From Campylobacteraceae bacterium (GTDB taxonomy: Bacteria > Campylobacterota > Campylobacteria > Campylobacterales > Sulfurovaceae), in NCBI GenBank assembly GCA_026986355.1, contig JALSOO010000047.1:1-15749 (forward strand): a stretch of DNA of 15,749 bases, written 5' to 3'. The notes below the pieces were generated by a model. That model saw nothing but the letters and a program-made list of their open reading frames with translations. It was not told the DNA's origin and did no database searches. Every line of letters begins with the position of its first letter. The stretch's first letter is position 1. This document shows, in pieces, positions 1 through 7,758 of the stretch. The position numbers and the translations under genes were made by a program.

Positions 1-555
1 TATAATTTATCCTTTAATATAGATGAGGTTATAGATATGCTCAATGAACTCTATAGTGATTATGATACTCAAAAGTTAAAAGAGTTTATTATTGAGAGAA
101 TCAAAAAATCTCTAAAAGCAAACCCTTCTGTCATTACAGCAGTCCTAGAGTCAAAAGAGAGAGACATAAATGAAATAGCCAAAAAAGTATCTGCTCTAAA
201 TACTATTGTCTCTACTGATTCATTTAAAGAGCAGTTTTCTACCTTTAAACGTGTAGCAAATATCTCTAAAGATGTTGATTTAGATAGTGAGTTATCTGTA
301 GATAGTAGTCTCTTTTCTGAAGAGATTGAGTCTGAACTTTTTAATGAATATAAAACCATTATCGGAAAAGAGTATAACTCTTATGAAGATAAACTAAAAG
401 CTATGTTTGCATTAAAACCAAAACTTGATAGATATTTTGATGATGTAATGGTAAATGTAGATGATAGTACTATTAAAAGTAATCGTAGAAATACTATTGC
501 ATCTATCTATAAATCGTTTAAAGAGATAGCAGATATCAAAGAGATTTCTATTTAA
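1..555 (+). CDS. glyS: Glycyl-tRNA synthetase beta subunit, C-terminal part (5' truncated)
   Basis: The frame is open from the first base, so this is the last 184 residues of a longer protein whose start lies upstream; the internal ATG at 37 is not the start. The fragment matches the C-terminal tRNA/anticodon-binding region of bacterial GlyS. It has the motif FKRVANI (about residues 82-88 of the fragment) and the signature FDDVMV (146-151), followed by a helix ending in a FKEIADIKEI tail, the equivalent of the family's F-L-R-V-A-D-I end. GlyS works in the alpha2beta2 glycyl-tRNA synthetase, which charges tRNA-Gly in the cytoplasm. The beta subunit mainly recognises tRNA. The identification rests on these motifs; the catalytic partner glyQ is not in the window. 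No clear terminator hairpin follows, only a weak A/T-rich stretch. Confidence 0.85.
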   Translation, partial: YNLSFNIDEVIDMLNELYSDYDTQKLKEFIIERIKKSLKANPSVITAVLESKERDINEIAKKVSALNTIVSTDSFKEQFSTFKRVANISKDVDLDSELSVDSSLFSEEIESELFNEYKTIIGKEYNSYEDKLKAMFALKPKLDRYFDDVMVNVDDSTIKSNRRNTIASIYKSFKEIADIKEISI

Positions 556-682
556 AAATAACTTTTTTTATTTAATTTGTCATAATATAAGTTAAATAAT
601 AATTCTATATATTCTCTACTTGATTAAAATTAAAGTAATCTTAATGTTGTTAAGTTTTAATTAATTTATCATCATATAAAAT

Positions 683-718
683 CTCTCCATTAGGAAAATA
701 ATTAATATAAATGGAGAG
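683..718 (+). repeat. Perfect 9-bp inverted repeat covering the small ORF's ribosome binding site
   Basis: CTCTCCATT at 683-691 is exactly complementary to AATGGAGAG at 710-718, with an 18-base AT-rich spacer. The right arm contains GGAGAG, the apparent Shine-Dalgarno sequence for the ATG at 725 (6-base spacing). If transcription begins upstream of 683, the RNA could fold and hide the ribosome binding site. If it begins near 687 from the TATAAA at 675-680, the repeat would act instead as a DNA operator. The pairing is seen directly; the regulatory role is inferred. Confidence 0.5.
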
Positions 719-724
719 TATAAA

Positions 725-847
725 ATGAATGGTTTTAATAGTAGTGAGGCGATGAAAATTGCTATTGAGCATGGGTGCAAGACAGTAAAAGAGTTTGCAG
801 AGTTTATTAAGCTTTATAATGAAGGTCTAGTTGTTGTTAATGGCTAA
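725..847 (+). CDS. Hypothetical 40-residue small protein
   Basis: A short open frame reads ATG to TAA for 40 residues. It begins MNGFNSSEAMKIAIEHG and ends LYNEGLVVVNG. It has a good ribosome binding site (GGAGAG at 713-718, six bases before ATG). It is predicted to be helical and soluble: I see no signal peptide or membrane segment, and there is one cysteine (about residue 18) in a GCKTVKEFAEF stretch. I do not recognise the family. Support for a real gene is the Shine-Dalgarno site, ordinary local codon use, and a terminator hairpin that starts at its stop codon. Against it are the small size and the lack of any homology test. It is convergent with tgt, and its only upstream neighbour is glyS, 169 bases away. 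Confidence 0.5.
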   Translation: MNGFNSSEAMKIAIEHGCKTVKEFAEFIKLYNEGLVVVNG

Positions 848-872
848 AAAGAGAGTTAGTTCTCTCTTTTTT
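846..872. terminator. Bidirectional Rho-independent terminator between the small ORF and tgt
   Basis: AAAAAGAGAG (846-855) pairs perfectly with CTCTCTTTTT (862-871) around the 6-base loop TTAGTT. Reading rightward the stem ends in a T-run; reading leftward the A-run becomes a U-run, so it can terminate both convergent transcripts. The hairpin begins inside the small ORF's TAA, and its loop contains the tgt stop codon, so one side of the stem encodes the last tgt residues (K-R-E). Confidence 0.7.
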
Positions 873-1977
873 GATAGAATTCTCTTTTGAACTCTTGAAA
901 TTTACCCTCTAAGATAGCGTGACGCATCTCTTTCATTAGATTTAGATAGTAGTAGAGATTATGGATTGTTCCTAATCTAAAGTAGGTAAGCTCTTTTGCT
1001 CGATATAGATGGCATAGATATGCTTTTGAGTAGGTTTTACAGACCATACAGTTACACTCTGGGTCTAATGTTGAGTTGTCTTCTCTAAAACGTGATGCTT
1101 TTATATTTATCTTTCCATAAGATGTAAAGAGTGTACCATTTCGTGCATTTCTAGTAGGCATAACACAATCAAACATATCAACACCTCTTTCTACATTCTC
1201 TACTAAATCTTCAGGTGTTCCAACTCCCATTAAGTAGCGTGGTTTATCTGTTGGCATAAATTGTGTCGTCCACTCTACTGTATCGTACATATCTTGATTG
1301 GCTTCTCCTACCGAGAGTCCTCCAATAGCAAATCCATCATAGTCCAAAGCACAAAGCTCTTTTGCAGATTTCTCTCTAAAGGCTCTATCTGTTCCACCCT
1401 GTATAATTGCAAAGATATTTTGAGTTAAACCTATTCCCTTTTTCTGATTTGTTCTATGATACTCTATAGACTCTTCTGCCCAACGTGTTGTACGTTCTAT
1501 ACTCTCTTTTATACGCTCTTGGGTAGCAGGAAGCGCAACCAAATCATCTAAAATCATCATAATATCTGAACCTAAATTGTTTTGAATATCAATTACCTTT
1601 TTAGGTGTAAAGTAGTGTTTGCTCCCATCAATATGACTTCTAAAGGTAATCCCTCCTTCATCTATTTTGACATTATCTGATAGAGAAAAGGCTTGAAATC
1701 CACCAGAATCGGTTAAAAAACTTTTTGGAAATTGTGTAAATCCATGTAGTTTTCCCATTTTATTAATTACATTATCAGTTGGACGTAAATAGAGATGATA
1801 GGTGTTTCCTAATATAATAGAGGGTTTAATAAAATTTAATAAATCGGTACTATCTAGTGCTTTTACAGCACCAACTGTTCCAACAGGCATGAAAACAGGA
1901 GTTTGAATGGTGGAATGGGCAGTTTTTATAGTACAAGCACGAGCTTTGCCATCGGTTTTATCTAGTTGAAAATTCAT
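856..1977 (-). CDS. tgt: tRNA-guanine transglycosylase (queuine/preQ1 tRNA-ribosyltransferase)
   Basis: Tgt swaps guanine-34 in tRNAs with GUN anticodons (Asp, Asn, His, Tyr) for the preQ1 base, the committing step of queuosine modification. The 373-residue protein is of normal family length. Visible hallmarks are DSGGFQAF (90-97, D90 the general acid/base), IIQGG (191-195), GGLSVGE (219-225), and FDCVMPTRNARNG (269-281, D270 the expected nucleophile). The zinc site is C308-x-C310-x2-C313 with H339 in GTIHN. The ATG at 1977 gives the family's usual N-terminus and has AAGGA about 11 bases upstream on the minus strand. It is transcribed divergently from the TrkA-C-domain gene and ends in a shared terminator. 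queC, an earlier enzyme of the same pathway, lies about 9.4 kb away. Confidence 0.97.
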   Translation of the reverse strand: MNFQLDKTDGKARACTIKTAHSTIQTPVFMPVGTVGAVKALDSTDLLNFIKPSIILGNTYHLYLRPTDNVINKMGKLHGFTQFPKSFLTDSGGFQAFSLSDNVKIDEGGITFRSHIDGSKHYFTPKKVIDIQNNLGSDIMMILDDLVALPATQERIKESIERTTRWAEESIEYHRTNQKKGIGLTQNIFAIIQGGTDRAFREKSAKELCALDYDGFAIGGLSVGEANQDMYDTVEWTTQFMPTDKPRYLMGVGTPEDLVENVERGVDMFDCVMPTRNARNGTLFTSYGKINIKASRFREDNSTLDPECNCMVCKTYSKAYLCHLYRAKELTYFRLGTIHNLYYYLNLMKEMRHAILEGKFQEFKREFYQKREN

Positions 1978-2026
1978 TGTGTTATAATTATCCTTAATTG
2001 AGAAATATACTATTTTTTTTGAAAGC

Positions 2027-2039
2027 TATCATTATGATA
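2027..2039. promoter_or_regulatory. 13-bp palindrome in the tgt / RCK-protein divergent promoter region
   Basis: TATCAT-T-ATGATA is a perfect 6-1-6 inverted repeat near the middle of the 122-bp divergent intergenic region. Possible -10 elements are ATACTA at 2007-2012 (TAGTAT on the minus strand, toward tgt) and TATATC at 2072-2077 (+ strand). Its position suits a dimeric regulator acting on one or both promoters. AT-rich palindromes also arise by chance, so the role is uncertain. Confidence 0.25.
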
Positions 2040-2099
2040 AAAATATCTATTTAGCTTTTAGAGAATTTAATTATATCTAAAATAACAAGAGAGAGTGAA

Positions 2100-3524
2100 A
2101 TGAAAAATGTATTAATCTTAGCAAGTGGGGAGATAGCCAAAGAGTTTGTTCATCGAGTTAGTGAGAGTCGCATTAATGAAAACTACTACTATATCTCTTT
2201 TGCAAAGGAGTCTCTATCTGATAAACACTGTTTTTCACATATAACATGTTTAGATATTGACCCTACATCATATATGCGACTAAAAGATGTTATGTTAGAT
2301 AGAGAGTTTCGTACAGTTTTTATTGTGATGGATAACAAGATGGAAGCATTTTATACACTTCAAAATGTACGTGTATTAAATCCTGAACTCTTAATTATCT
2401 TTGTAAATAGTTGGAGAGATGAGCTTGATTTAGATTTAGATTCGGATAATATAACCATCATTGATAGTAATGAAATTCTTGCTTCTAATTTATATGAAAA
2501 ATTACCAAATGTTCCACTAATTGCTACCAATATTGGAGTAGGACAGGGGGAGATTATGGAGGTTCTTGTACCTTTTGGTTCTAGTTTCGCTTTTCGTCAT
2601 GTTGGTTCAATATCACATAAGAAATGGAGAGTAGTTGCCATATATCGAGATGAAGAGCAGATTTTACCCAATCCTAAAACAATGATTAAGCCTTATGATA
2701 GATTGATTGTTATGGGAAATCCAATTGTATTAGAGAGAGTCTATAAAAAGATTAATAGAAGACAAGGGGTTTTTCCTGAACCATTTGGTAGTAATCTATA
2801 TCTGATTTTAGATAGTGAAGTTAAAAAAGAGGATATTTTACTACAGATTAATGAGGCTGTTTATCTAAGTAATCAACTCTCAAGAACAAAACTATATGTA
2901 AGATTAATTGATATTAATGATTTTGATTTAATCAAAGAGTTGCGTCTATTTGAAAATGATAATGTTTCACTACTTTTATCATATAAAGATGATGAGGTCT
3001 TTGATGATATTAATAACGATATAAAGCAACTAGATATTGGACTCTTTTTGTTAGATAAGAGACTATTTTTTAAAAAAAACTTTAAAGAGTATCTATATGA
3101 TTTATCACGTCCTGTCTATATTTTTGGAGATAAATCAATTTATAATATCAAAGAGTCTCTTATCTTAATAGACAATAGTCTGCAGATGGAGTCTCTCTCA
3201 TCATCTGTTTTTGATTTTTCTGAAAATCTAGGTCTTTCCCTCTCTCTGTGTGATTATAATCCAGATGGAGATTTTGAAGATAGTAGGAATATTATACAAC
3301 ATTATGAAGCTCTCTCTAGGCTCTATAATTTTAAAATTTCTATTAAACGAAAACGTGTCAATCCTGTACGTGAACTTGTAAAACATAAAGAGGTTTTACA
3401 TATCTCCCCTTTTTCAAAAAATATTAGAGATACCTCTTTAATTAGCTTTTTATCTATAGAGATGAGCTATTTTTTCTTATCTATAAAAAAACATCCACAA
3501 CTTTTAATTCCTATTGACAATTAA
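2100..3524 (+). CDS. Soluble protein with TrkA-N-like and TrkA-C (RCK_C) domains, COG3400-like
   Basis: The 474-residue protein begins with a Rossmann-like region (about 1-125), starting KNVLILASGEIAKEF, where the usual GxGxxG dinucleotide loop is degenerate. A TrkA-C/RCK_C domain follows (about 145-217), with the typical GEIMEVLVPFGS strand, a hydrophobic RVVAIYRDEE strand, and a YDRLIVMG end. Residues 225-474 form a family-specific domain I cannot assign. There are no membrane helices and no signal peptide. RCK domains usually gate K+ channels or transporters after binding nucleotides or ions, so a ligand-sensing role in ion homeostasis is inferred. It resembles the uncharacterised protein beside aroB in Helicobacter (HP0282 type). 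The start has an AGAGAG ribosome binding site just upstream. It sits 80 bases before aroB and may be partly co-transcribed with it. Confidence 0.75.
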   Translation: MKNVLILASGEIAKEFVHRVSESRINENYYYISFAKESLSDKHCFSHITCLDIDPTSYMRLKDVMLDREFRTVFIVMDNKMEAFYTLQNVRVLNPELLIIFVNSWRDELDLDLDSDNITIIDSNEILASNLYEKLPNVPLIATNIGVGQGEIMEVLVPFGSSFAFRHVGSISHKKWRVVAIYRDEEQILPNPKTMIKPYDRLIVMGNPIVLERVYKKINRRQGVFPEPFGSNLYLILDSEVKKEDILLQINEAVYLSNQLSRTKLYVRLIDINDFDLIKELRLFENDNVSLLLSYKDDEVFDDINNDIKQLDIGLFLLDKRLFFKKNFKEYLYDLSRPVYIFGDKSIYNIKESLILIDNSLQMESLSSSVFDFSENLGLSLSLCDYNPDGDFEDSRNIIQHYEALSRLYNFKISIKRKRVNPVRELVKHKEVLHISPFSKNIRDTSLISFLSIEMSYFFLSIKKHPQLLIPIDN

Positions 3525-3570
3525 TTGCCTATTAAGTCCTTTAAATATGAAGATAAGATAAAATTAGCTT

Positions 3571-3576
3571 TATATT
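3571..3576 (+). promoter_or_regulatory. Possible -10 element for the aroB operon
   Basis: TATATT lies 28 bases before the aroB ATG, in an AT-rich stretch with no good -35 box. That matches Campylobacterota sigma-70 promoters, which often lack one. It would start a short leader carrying only a weak AGG ribosome binding site. Read-through from the upstream gene is equally possible. Confidence 0.3.
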
Positions 3577-3604
3577 AATTCATACAAATAGGCTTAAAAA
3601 AATC

Positions 3605-4654
3605 ATGATTGTACCAATTCACTTAGAGAATCAAACAGATATAAAATACGATGTTATTATAGATTCACTACCCAAGTTAACCTTTGATAGAAAGGTAGCT
3701 ATTGTAACCAATACAACCGTCTCTGCTCTACATTTAGAGACTTTAGTTGCTCAAATTGAAGCTTTGGAGCTTCATGTTATTACTATTGCAGATGGAGAAG
3801 AGTATAAAACATTAGCAACTGTTGAACAGATATTAGATGAACTCTTTACACATAAATTAGATAGAAAATCTCTACTTATAGCATTAGGTGGTGGTGTCAT
3901 TGGAGATATGACAGGATTTACAGCATCACTCTATCAACGTGGTATTGGATTTATCCAAGTACCAACTACGCTACTTGCACAAGTAGATGCAAGTGTTGGT
4001 GGCAAAACAGGAGTAAATAATCAATATGGTAAAAATCTTATAGGAGCATTTTATCAACCTGAAGCAGTCTATATTGATACTAATTTTTTAAAAACTCTAC
4101 CCTCTAGAGAGTTTTCTGCAGGTATTGCCGAGATTATAAAAATGGCTGTAATGTTTGATAGAGACTATTTTTATTTTTTACAAGATGCAGACTTTTCTCA
4201 AAAAGAGGATTTAGAAAAGGTTATAGAGCGTTCTATATCGCTAAAAGCAGAAGTAGTTAATTTAGATGAGAAAGAGTCTGGTATTCGTGCTGTTTTAAAT
4301 TATGGTCATACCTTTGGACATGTAATAGAGAATGAGACAGAGTATAAACGCTATCTTCATGGAGAAGCAGTCTCTATTGGTATAGTGATGGCAAATAGAC
4401 TCTCTGTGAGACTAGGTTTGATGAGTCAAGAAGAGTCCAGACGTGTGACAGAGTTTTTAGTAAAACATAATCTACCTATTGATTATGAGATTAAAGATGT
4501 AGACTCTTTTTATGATAAATTCTTTTTAGATAAAAAATCAGCCAATAATAAAATAAAGTTTATTCTAGCCAAAGGTCTAGGAGGACATACCATACGTGAT
4601 AATATTGATGAGGTACTTTTAAAAGAGGTCTTATCAACATTTAAAAGAGGGTAG
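3605..4654 (+). CDS. aroB: 3-dehydroquinate synthase
   Basis: AroB converts DAHP to 3-dehydroquinate, the second step of the shikimate pathway, using NAD+ and a divalent metal in the cytoplasm. The 349-residue length is typical. Motifs include DGEEYKT (63-69), the NAD-binding GGGVIGD (95-101), VPTTLLAQVDASVGGKTGV (119-137) and KNLIGAFYQP. Metal ligands are E176 (GIAEIIK), H235 (NYGHTFGH) and H252 (LHGEAV). The ATG at 3605 fits the family N-terminus, though the ribosome binding site is weak. It is the first gene of a tight cluster, with only three bases to the downstream channel gene. Confidence 0.97.
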   Translation: MIVPIHLENQTDIKYDVIIDSLPKLTFDRKVAIVTNTTVSALHLETLVAQIEALELHVITIADGEEYKTLATVEQILDELFTHKLDRKSLLIALGGGVIGDMTGFTASLYQRGIGFIQVPTTLLAQVDASVGGKTGVNNQYGKNLIGAFYQPEAVYIDTNFLKTLPSREFSAGIAEIIKMAVMFDRDYFYFLQDADFSQKEDLEKVIERSISLKAEVVNLDEKESGIRAVLNYGHTFGHVIENETEYKRYLHGEAVSIGIVMANRLSVRLGLMSQEESRRVTEFLVKHNLPIDYEIKDVDSFYDKFFLDKKSANNKIKFILAKGLGGHTIRDNIDEVLLKEVLSTFKRG

Positions 4655-4657
4655 ATA

Positions 4658-6481
4658 ATGAGATATATTTTCTTTTTTAGTTTAATCTTTTCTAAACTAC
4701 TCTTTGCAGATACCAATTCAACTATAGAGCCAAAAGTAATAACATTGGACTCTTCGGTAGAGAAAGAGGTAGCAAGAGAAGAGTTAAAAGAGCAGATTAA
4801 AGAGAAGCAGATAGAGGCTCAAAAATTAGCAGAAGCTAAACGTTTAGCAGAGGAGAAGAAGAGAGAGCTACAAAAAGAGAAAGAGAGACAAATATTAGAG
4901 GCTCGTTTAACAGAGTTGATAGATGAGAAGAAGAATATTGATGCGTATCTATCCAAAGATAATTTATGGACACGTATCTATGCTAATCATGAAACTTATC
5001 AACTCTTAGAGTTAAATCTAAAAGAGTTGAGTGAAAAAATATCTAATATAAAAAATAAGTATAGTCCTTCAATCCAAGATAAAATAGATTTAAAATCTTA
5101 TGAAAATGCTTATGATGTGATTGATAAAAAGCTCTCTTTTTTAAAAGAGTACAAAAAAGACCCATTTAAAAAACTTATTAAATCGCCAAAAATAGATAAA
5201 GAGCCATCTATTACCAATCCTGTTGATATTATTACTGCACTCTCTTTTCAAAAACAGGTTGAGACTATTGATAATGATTATAAAAAAAGATATAAAAGCC
5301 TAAATATAGCTATTGATAAATTAACAAGAGAGAGTGAAATTTTACAAGAGTTGGTTCTAAAAACTAGAGGCACTATCTATAATGATTATGTTAAAGAGTT
5401 ACGAAATTTAGAGAATAAACTAGCAGACTTTCGACAAGCAAGAGATTATTTAAAGGCAACCGTAGAGGCATTTGATAGTGATGTATCGCAGATTAAGTTC
5501 AAGATAAATAAAGGGATAGAAGATGAGATAGAAAAATCTATAATTACTGGTTCTATTATTCTATTTATACTTCTACTCTTTATTATTGTAAAATATTTAG
5601 TAAAAAAGTATATGTCAGAAAATGACCTCTACTATGGTACAAACAAGGTTATTAATTTTATCTTTATCACATTAGTCTTTATAATACTACTATTCTCTTA
5701 TCTCGAAGATGTTGAGAATTTAGTAACTGTTCTTAGTTTTGCATCAGCAGGTATTGCTATTGCTCTAAAAGATTGGTTTATGAGTATTATGGGTTGGTTT
5801 GTTATTCTTATCTCAGGTTCTGTACATGTAGGAGATAGAGTTAAATTTGTCAAAGATGGAGTTCAGTATGTAGGCGATATTGTAGATATTTCACTTTTGC
5901 GTATGACACTACATGAAGATGTAACCTTTACAAGTGTATATAGCAATAGACGTACAGGTAGAATTGTCTTTATTCCAAACAACTATATCTTCTCTGATGT
6001 GATTGCAAACTACTCTCATGCAGGATTAAAGACTGTATGGGACGGTATAGATATATACTTAACGTTTGATTCCAACGCTAGTAAAGCTCAAAGTATTGCC
6101 AAAGAGGTTACACGTAAATACTCCAAAGGCTATACCGATATGACACGAAAGCAGTTAAATAAGTTACGCAGTAAATATAGCATGAGAAATACAGCTGTTG
6201 AACCTAGAATTTTTGCTTTTGTAGATGTCTATGGTATTCGATTATCTGCTTGGTATCTCACAAACTCTTATGCTACATTAACATTACGAAGTACTATCTC
6301 TATGGAGATTTTATCAAGATTAAAAGAGGCAGATGATATATTCTTGGCATACCCAAGTCAATCTCTCTATATGGATAAGTCAGCACCCCTAAATCATAAA
6401 GAGCAAGAGGATACTCCTAAACCAAAGAGTCCTAAAAAGACAACCGATAAATATAGACCCGATGATTGGGGTCTATATTAA
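4658..6481 (+). CDS. Mechanosensitive ion channel family protein (MscS type) with long coiled-coil N-terminal region
   Basis: The 607-residue protein opens with a signal peptide (residues 1-17, FFFSLIFSKLLFA, likely cut before D18). A highly charged coiled coil follows (about 33-95, rich in K, E and A), then further helical segments to about 285, presumably periplasmic. Membrane helices lie at about 293-314 and 331-349. The MscS pore helix region (about 353-388) contains FASAGIAIALKDWF, followed by the VGDRVKF beta-domain entry (391-397), FIPNNYIFSD (438-447), and a conserved cytoplasmic domain to about 570. The tail is polar and proline/lysine-rich, ending DDWGLY. MscS channels release solutes on hypo-osmotic shock. 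The large N-terminal extension resembles MscK/YbdG-like relatives rather than minimal MscS. It follows aroB by three bases with AGAGGG as ribosome binding site. This arrangement is also known in Helicobacter (HP0284 type). Confidence 0.85.
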   Translation: MRYIFFFSLIFSKLLFADTNSTIEPKVITLDSSVEKEVAREELKEQIKEKQIEAQKLAEAKRLAEEKKRELQKEKERQILEARLTELIDEKKNIDAYLSKDNLWTRIYANHETYQLLELNLKELSEKISNIKNKYSPSIQDKIDLKSYENAYDVIDKKLSFLKEYKKDPFKKLIKSPKIDKEPSITNPVDIITALSFQKQVETIDNDYKKRYKSLNIAIDKLTRESEILQELVLKTRGTIYNDYVKELRNLENKLADFRQARDYLKATVEAFDSDVSQIKFKINKGIEDEIEKSIITGSIILFILLLFIIVKYLVKKYMSENDLYYGTNKVINFIFITLVFIILLFSYLEDVENLVTVLSFASAGIAIALKDWFMSIMGWFVILISGSVHVGDRVKFVKDGVQYVGDIVDISLLRMTLHEDVTFTSVYSNRRTGRIVFIPNNYIFSDVIANYSHAGLKTVWDGIDIYLTFDSNASKAQSIAKEVTRKYSKGYTDMTRKQLNKLRSKYSMRNTAVEPRIFAFVDVYGIRLSAWYLTNSYATLTLRSTISMEILSRLKEADDIFLAYPSQSLYMDKSAPLNHKEQEDTPKPKSPKKTTDKYRPDDWGLY

Positions 6482-6507
6482 AAAAATAGATAAAAGAGTA
6501 AAAAGAA

Positions 6508-7758
6508 GTGAAAAAAGTATATTTTAAAACCTTTGGTTGTCGAACTAATCAGTTCGATACCCAAGTGATGATGTCAAAATTAAAAGATTTTGAACTAACA
6601 ATGAATGAAGATGATGCCGATGTAATTATGGTAAACTCATGTACTGTAACCAATGGAGCAGACTCATCTGTTCGAGCTTATATCAATGGTAGAAATCGTA
6701 AAAATCCAAATGCCAAAGTTATCCTAGCAGGTTGTGGCTCACACTCAAAAGGTGAATCACTTTTTGCAGATAAAAAGGTATTTGGAGTTATCGGACACTC
6801 TGAAAAAGAGAAGATAAATGATATTTTGAAATTTAATGATAAGCCTTTCTATCAGATAGGAGATTTAAATCATATAGATAGCACTATTGTAGAAGAGTTT
6901 ATAGGAAAAAGTAGAGCCTTTATCAAGATTCAAGAGGGGTGTAACTTTCGATGCTCTTACTGTATTATCCCCTCTGTGCGTGGAGATGCACGAAGTCATA
7001 AAGAGGAGGATATTTTACTACAGATTCAAAAATTAGCCTCTAATGGATTTGGAGAGTTTATCTTGACAGGTACAAATGTAGGAAGCTATGGAGAAGACCA
7101 AAACTCTTCAATGGCAAAGCTTCTAAAAAAGATGAGTATGATTCGAGGTGTTAGACGAATACGTATAGGAAGTTTAGAACCAATTCAGATAGATGATGAG
7201 TTCAAAGAGCTATTGAGTGAGCCTTGGATGGCAAAACATCTACATATTGCACTACAACATACCTCTGACAAGATGTTGAAGTTGATGAATCGCCGTAATG
7301 AGTTTCATAGTGATAGAGAGCTATTAGAGGAGATAGCCTCAAAAGGGTATGGTATAGGAACAGACTATATTGTAGGACACCCAGGAGAAGATGAATATGA
7401 GTGGAGAGAGGCTATAGAACGTCTGAAATCCCTACCGTTAACGCATGTTCATGCTTTTTCATACTCCAAACGTGACAATACACCCTCAGCACTTATGAGA
7501 CCTGAAATAAAAGGAAATATTGCCAAAGAGCGACACAGAGAGTTAACATCTATAATCAAAGAGAAGAATTATCAATTTAGAAAAGAGCATAGTAAAAATT
7601 TAGAGGTACTCATCGAGAATGGAAGAGAGGGAATATATCACGGTTATGACCAATATTTTAATAAAATAGAGGTACGTTCAGATGAAGATTTGAGTTCAAA
7701 TTGGATAACTATAAGAGAGGCAATGGTAGATAATGATAAAAATATGGCAATCTATTAG
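6508..7758 (+). CDS. mtaB: tRNA t6A37 methylthiotransferase MtaB (radical SAM)
   Basis: MtaB adds a methylthio group to t6A at position 37 of ANN-decoding tRNAs, making ms2t6A. The 416-residue protein has the N-terminal UPF0004 domain with cluster ligands C11 (FGCRTNQFDT), C45 (VNSCTVT) and C76 (LAGCGSH). The radical SAM core has C145-x3-C149-x2-C152 (EGCNFRCSYCIIP), and the C-terminal region (about 355-416) is TRAM-like. The FGCRTNQ signature favours MtaB over MiaB or RimO. The start is GTG at 6508, because the next in-frame ATG would remove C11. The usual family motif L-Q-S-G-S-D reads LQHTSD at 249-254. The 3' end overlaps the FtsH-like gene by 26 bases. Confidence 0.93.
   Translation: MKKVYFKTFGCRTNQFDTQVMMSKLKDFELTMNEDDADVIMVNSCTVTNGADSSVRAYINGRNRKNPNAKVILAGCGSHSKGESLFADKKVFGVIGHSEKEKINDILKFNDKPFYQIGDLNHIDSTIVEEFIGKSRAFIKIQEGCNFRCSYCIIPSVRGDARSHKEEDILLQIQKLASNGFGEFILTGTNVGSYGEDQNSSMAKLLKKMSMIRGVRRIRIGSLEPIQIDDEFKELLSEPWMAKHLHIALQHTSDKMLKLMNRRNEFHSDRELLEEIASKGYGIGTDYIVGHPGEDEYEWREAIERLKSLPLTHVHAFSYSKRDNTPSALMRPEIKGNIAKERHRELTSIIKEKNYQFRKEHSKNLEVLIENGREGIYHGYDQYFNKIEVRSDEDLSSNWITIREAMVDNDKNMAIY

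Noticed and set aside
69..359. A 96-residue open frame on the minus strand inside glyS
   Set aside because: It is a shadow of the glyS frame with no recognisable protein features and no convincing ribosome binding site.
3527..3593. GCCTATT (3527-3533) and AATAGGC (3587-3593) as a leader hairpin hiding the aroB ribosome binding site
   Set aside because: The arms are only 7 bp, 53 bases apart, and the likely promoter lies between them, so both arms may not be in one transcript.
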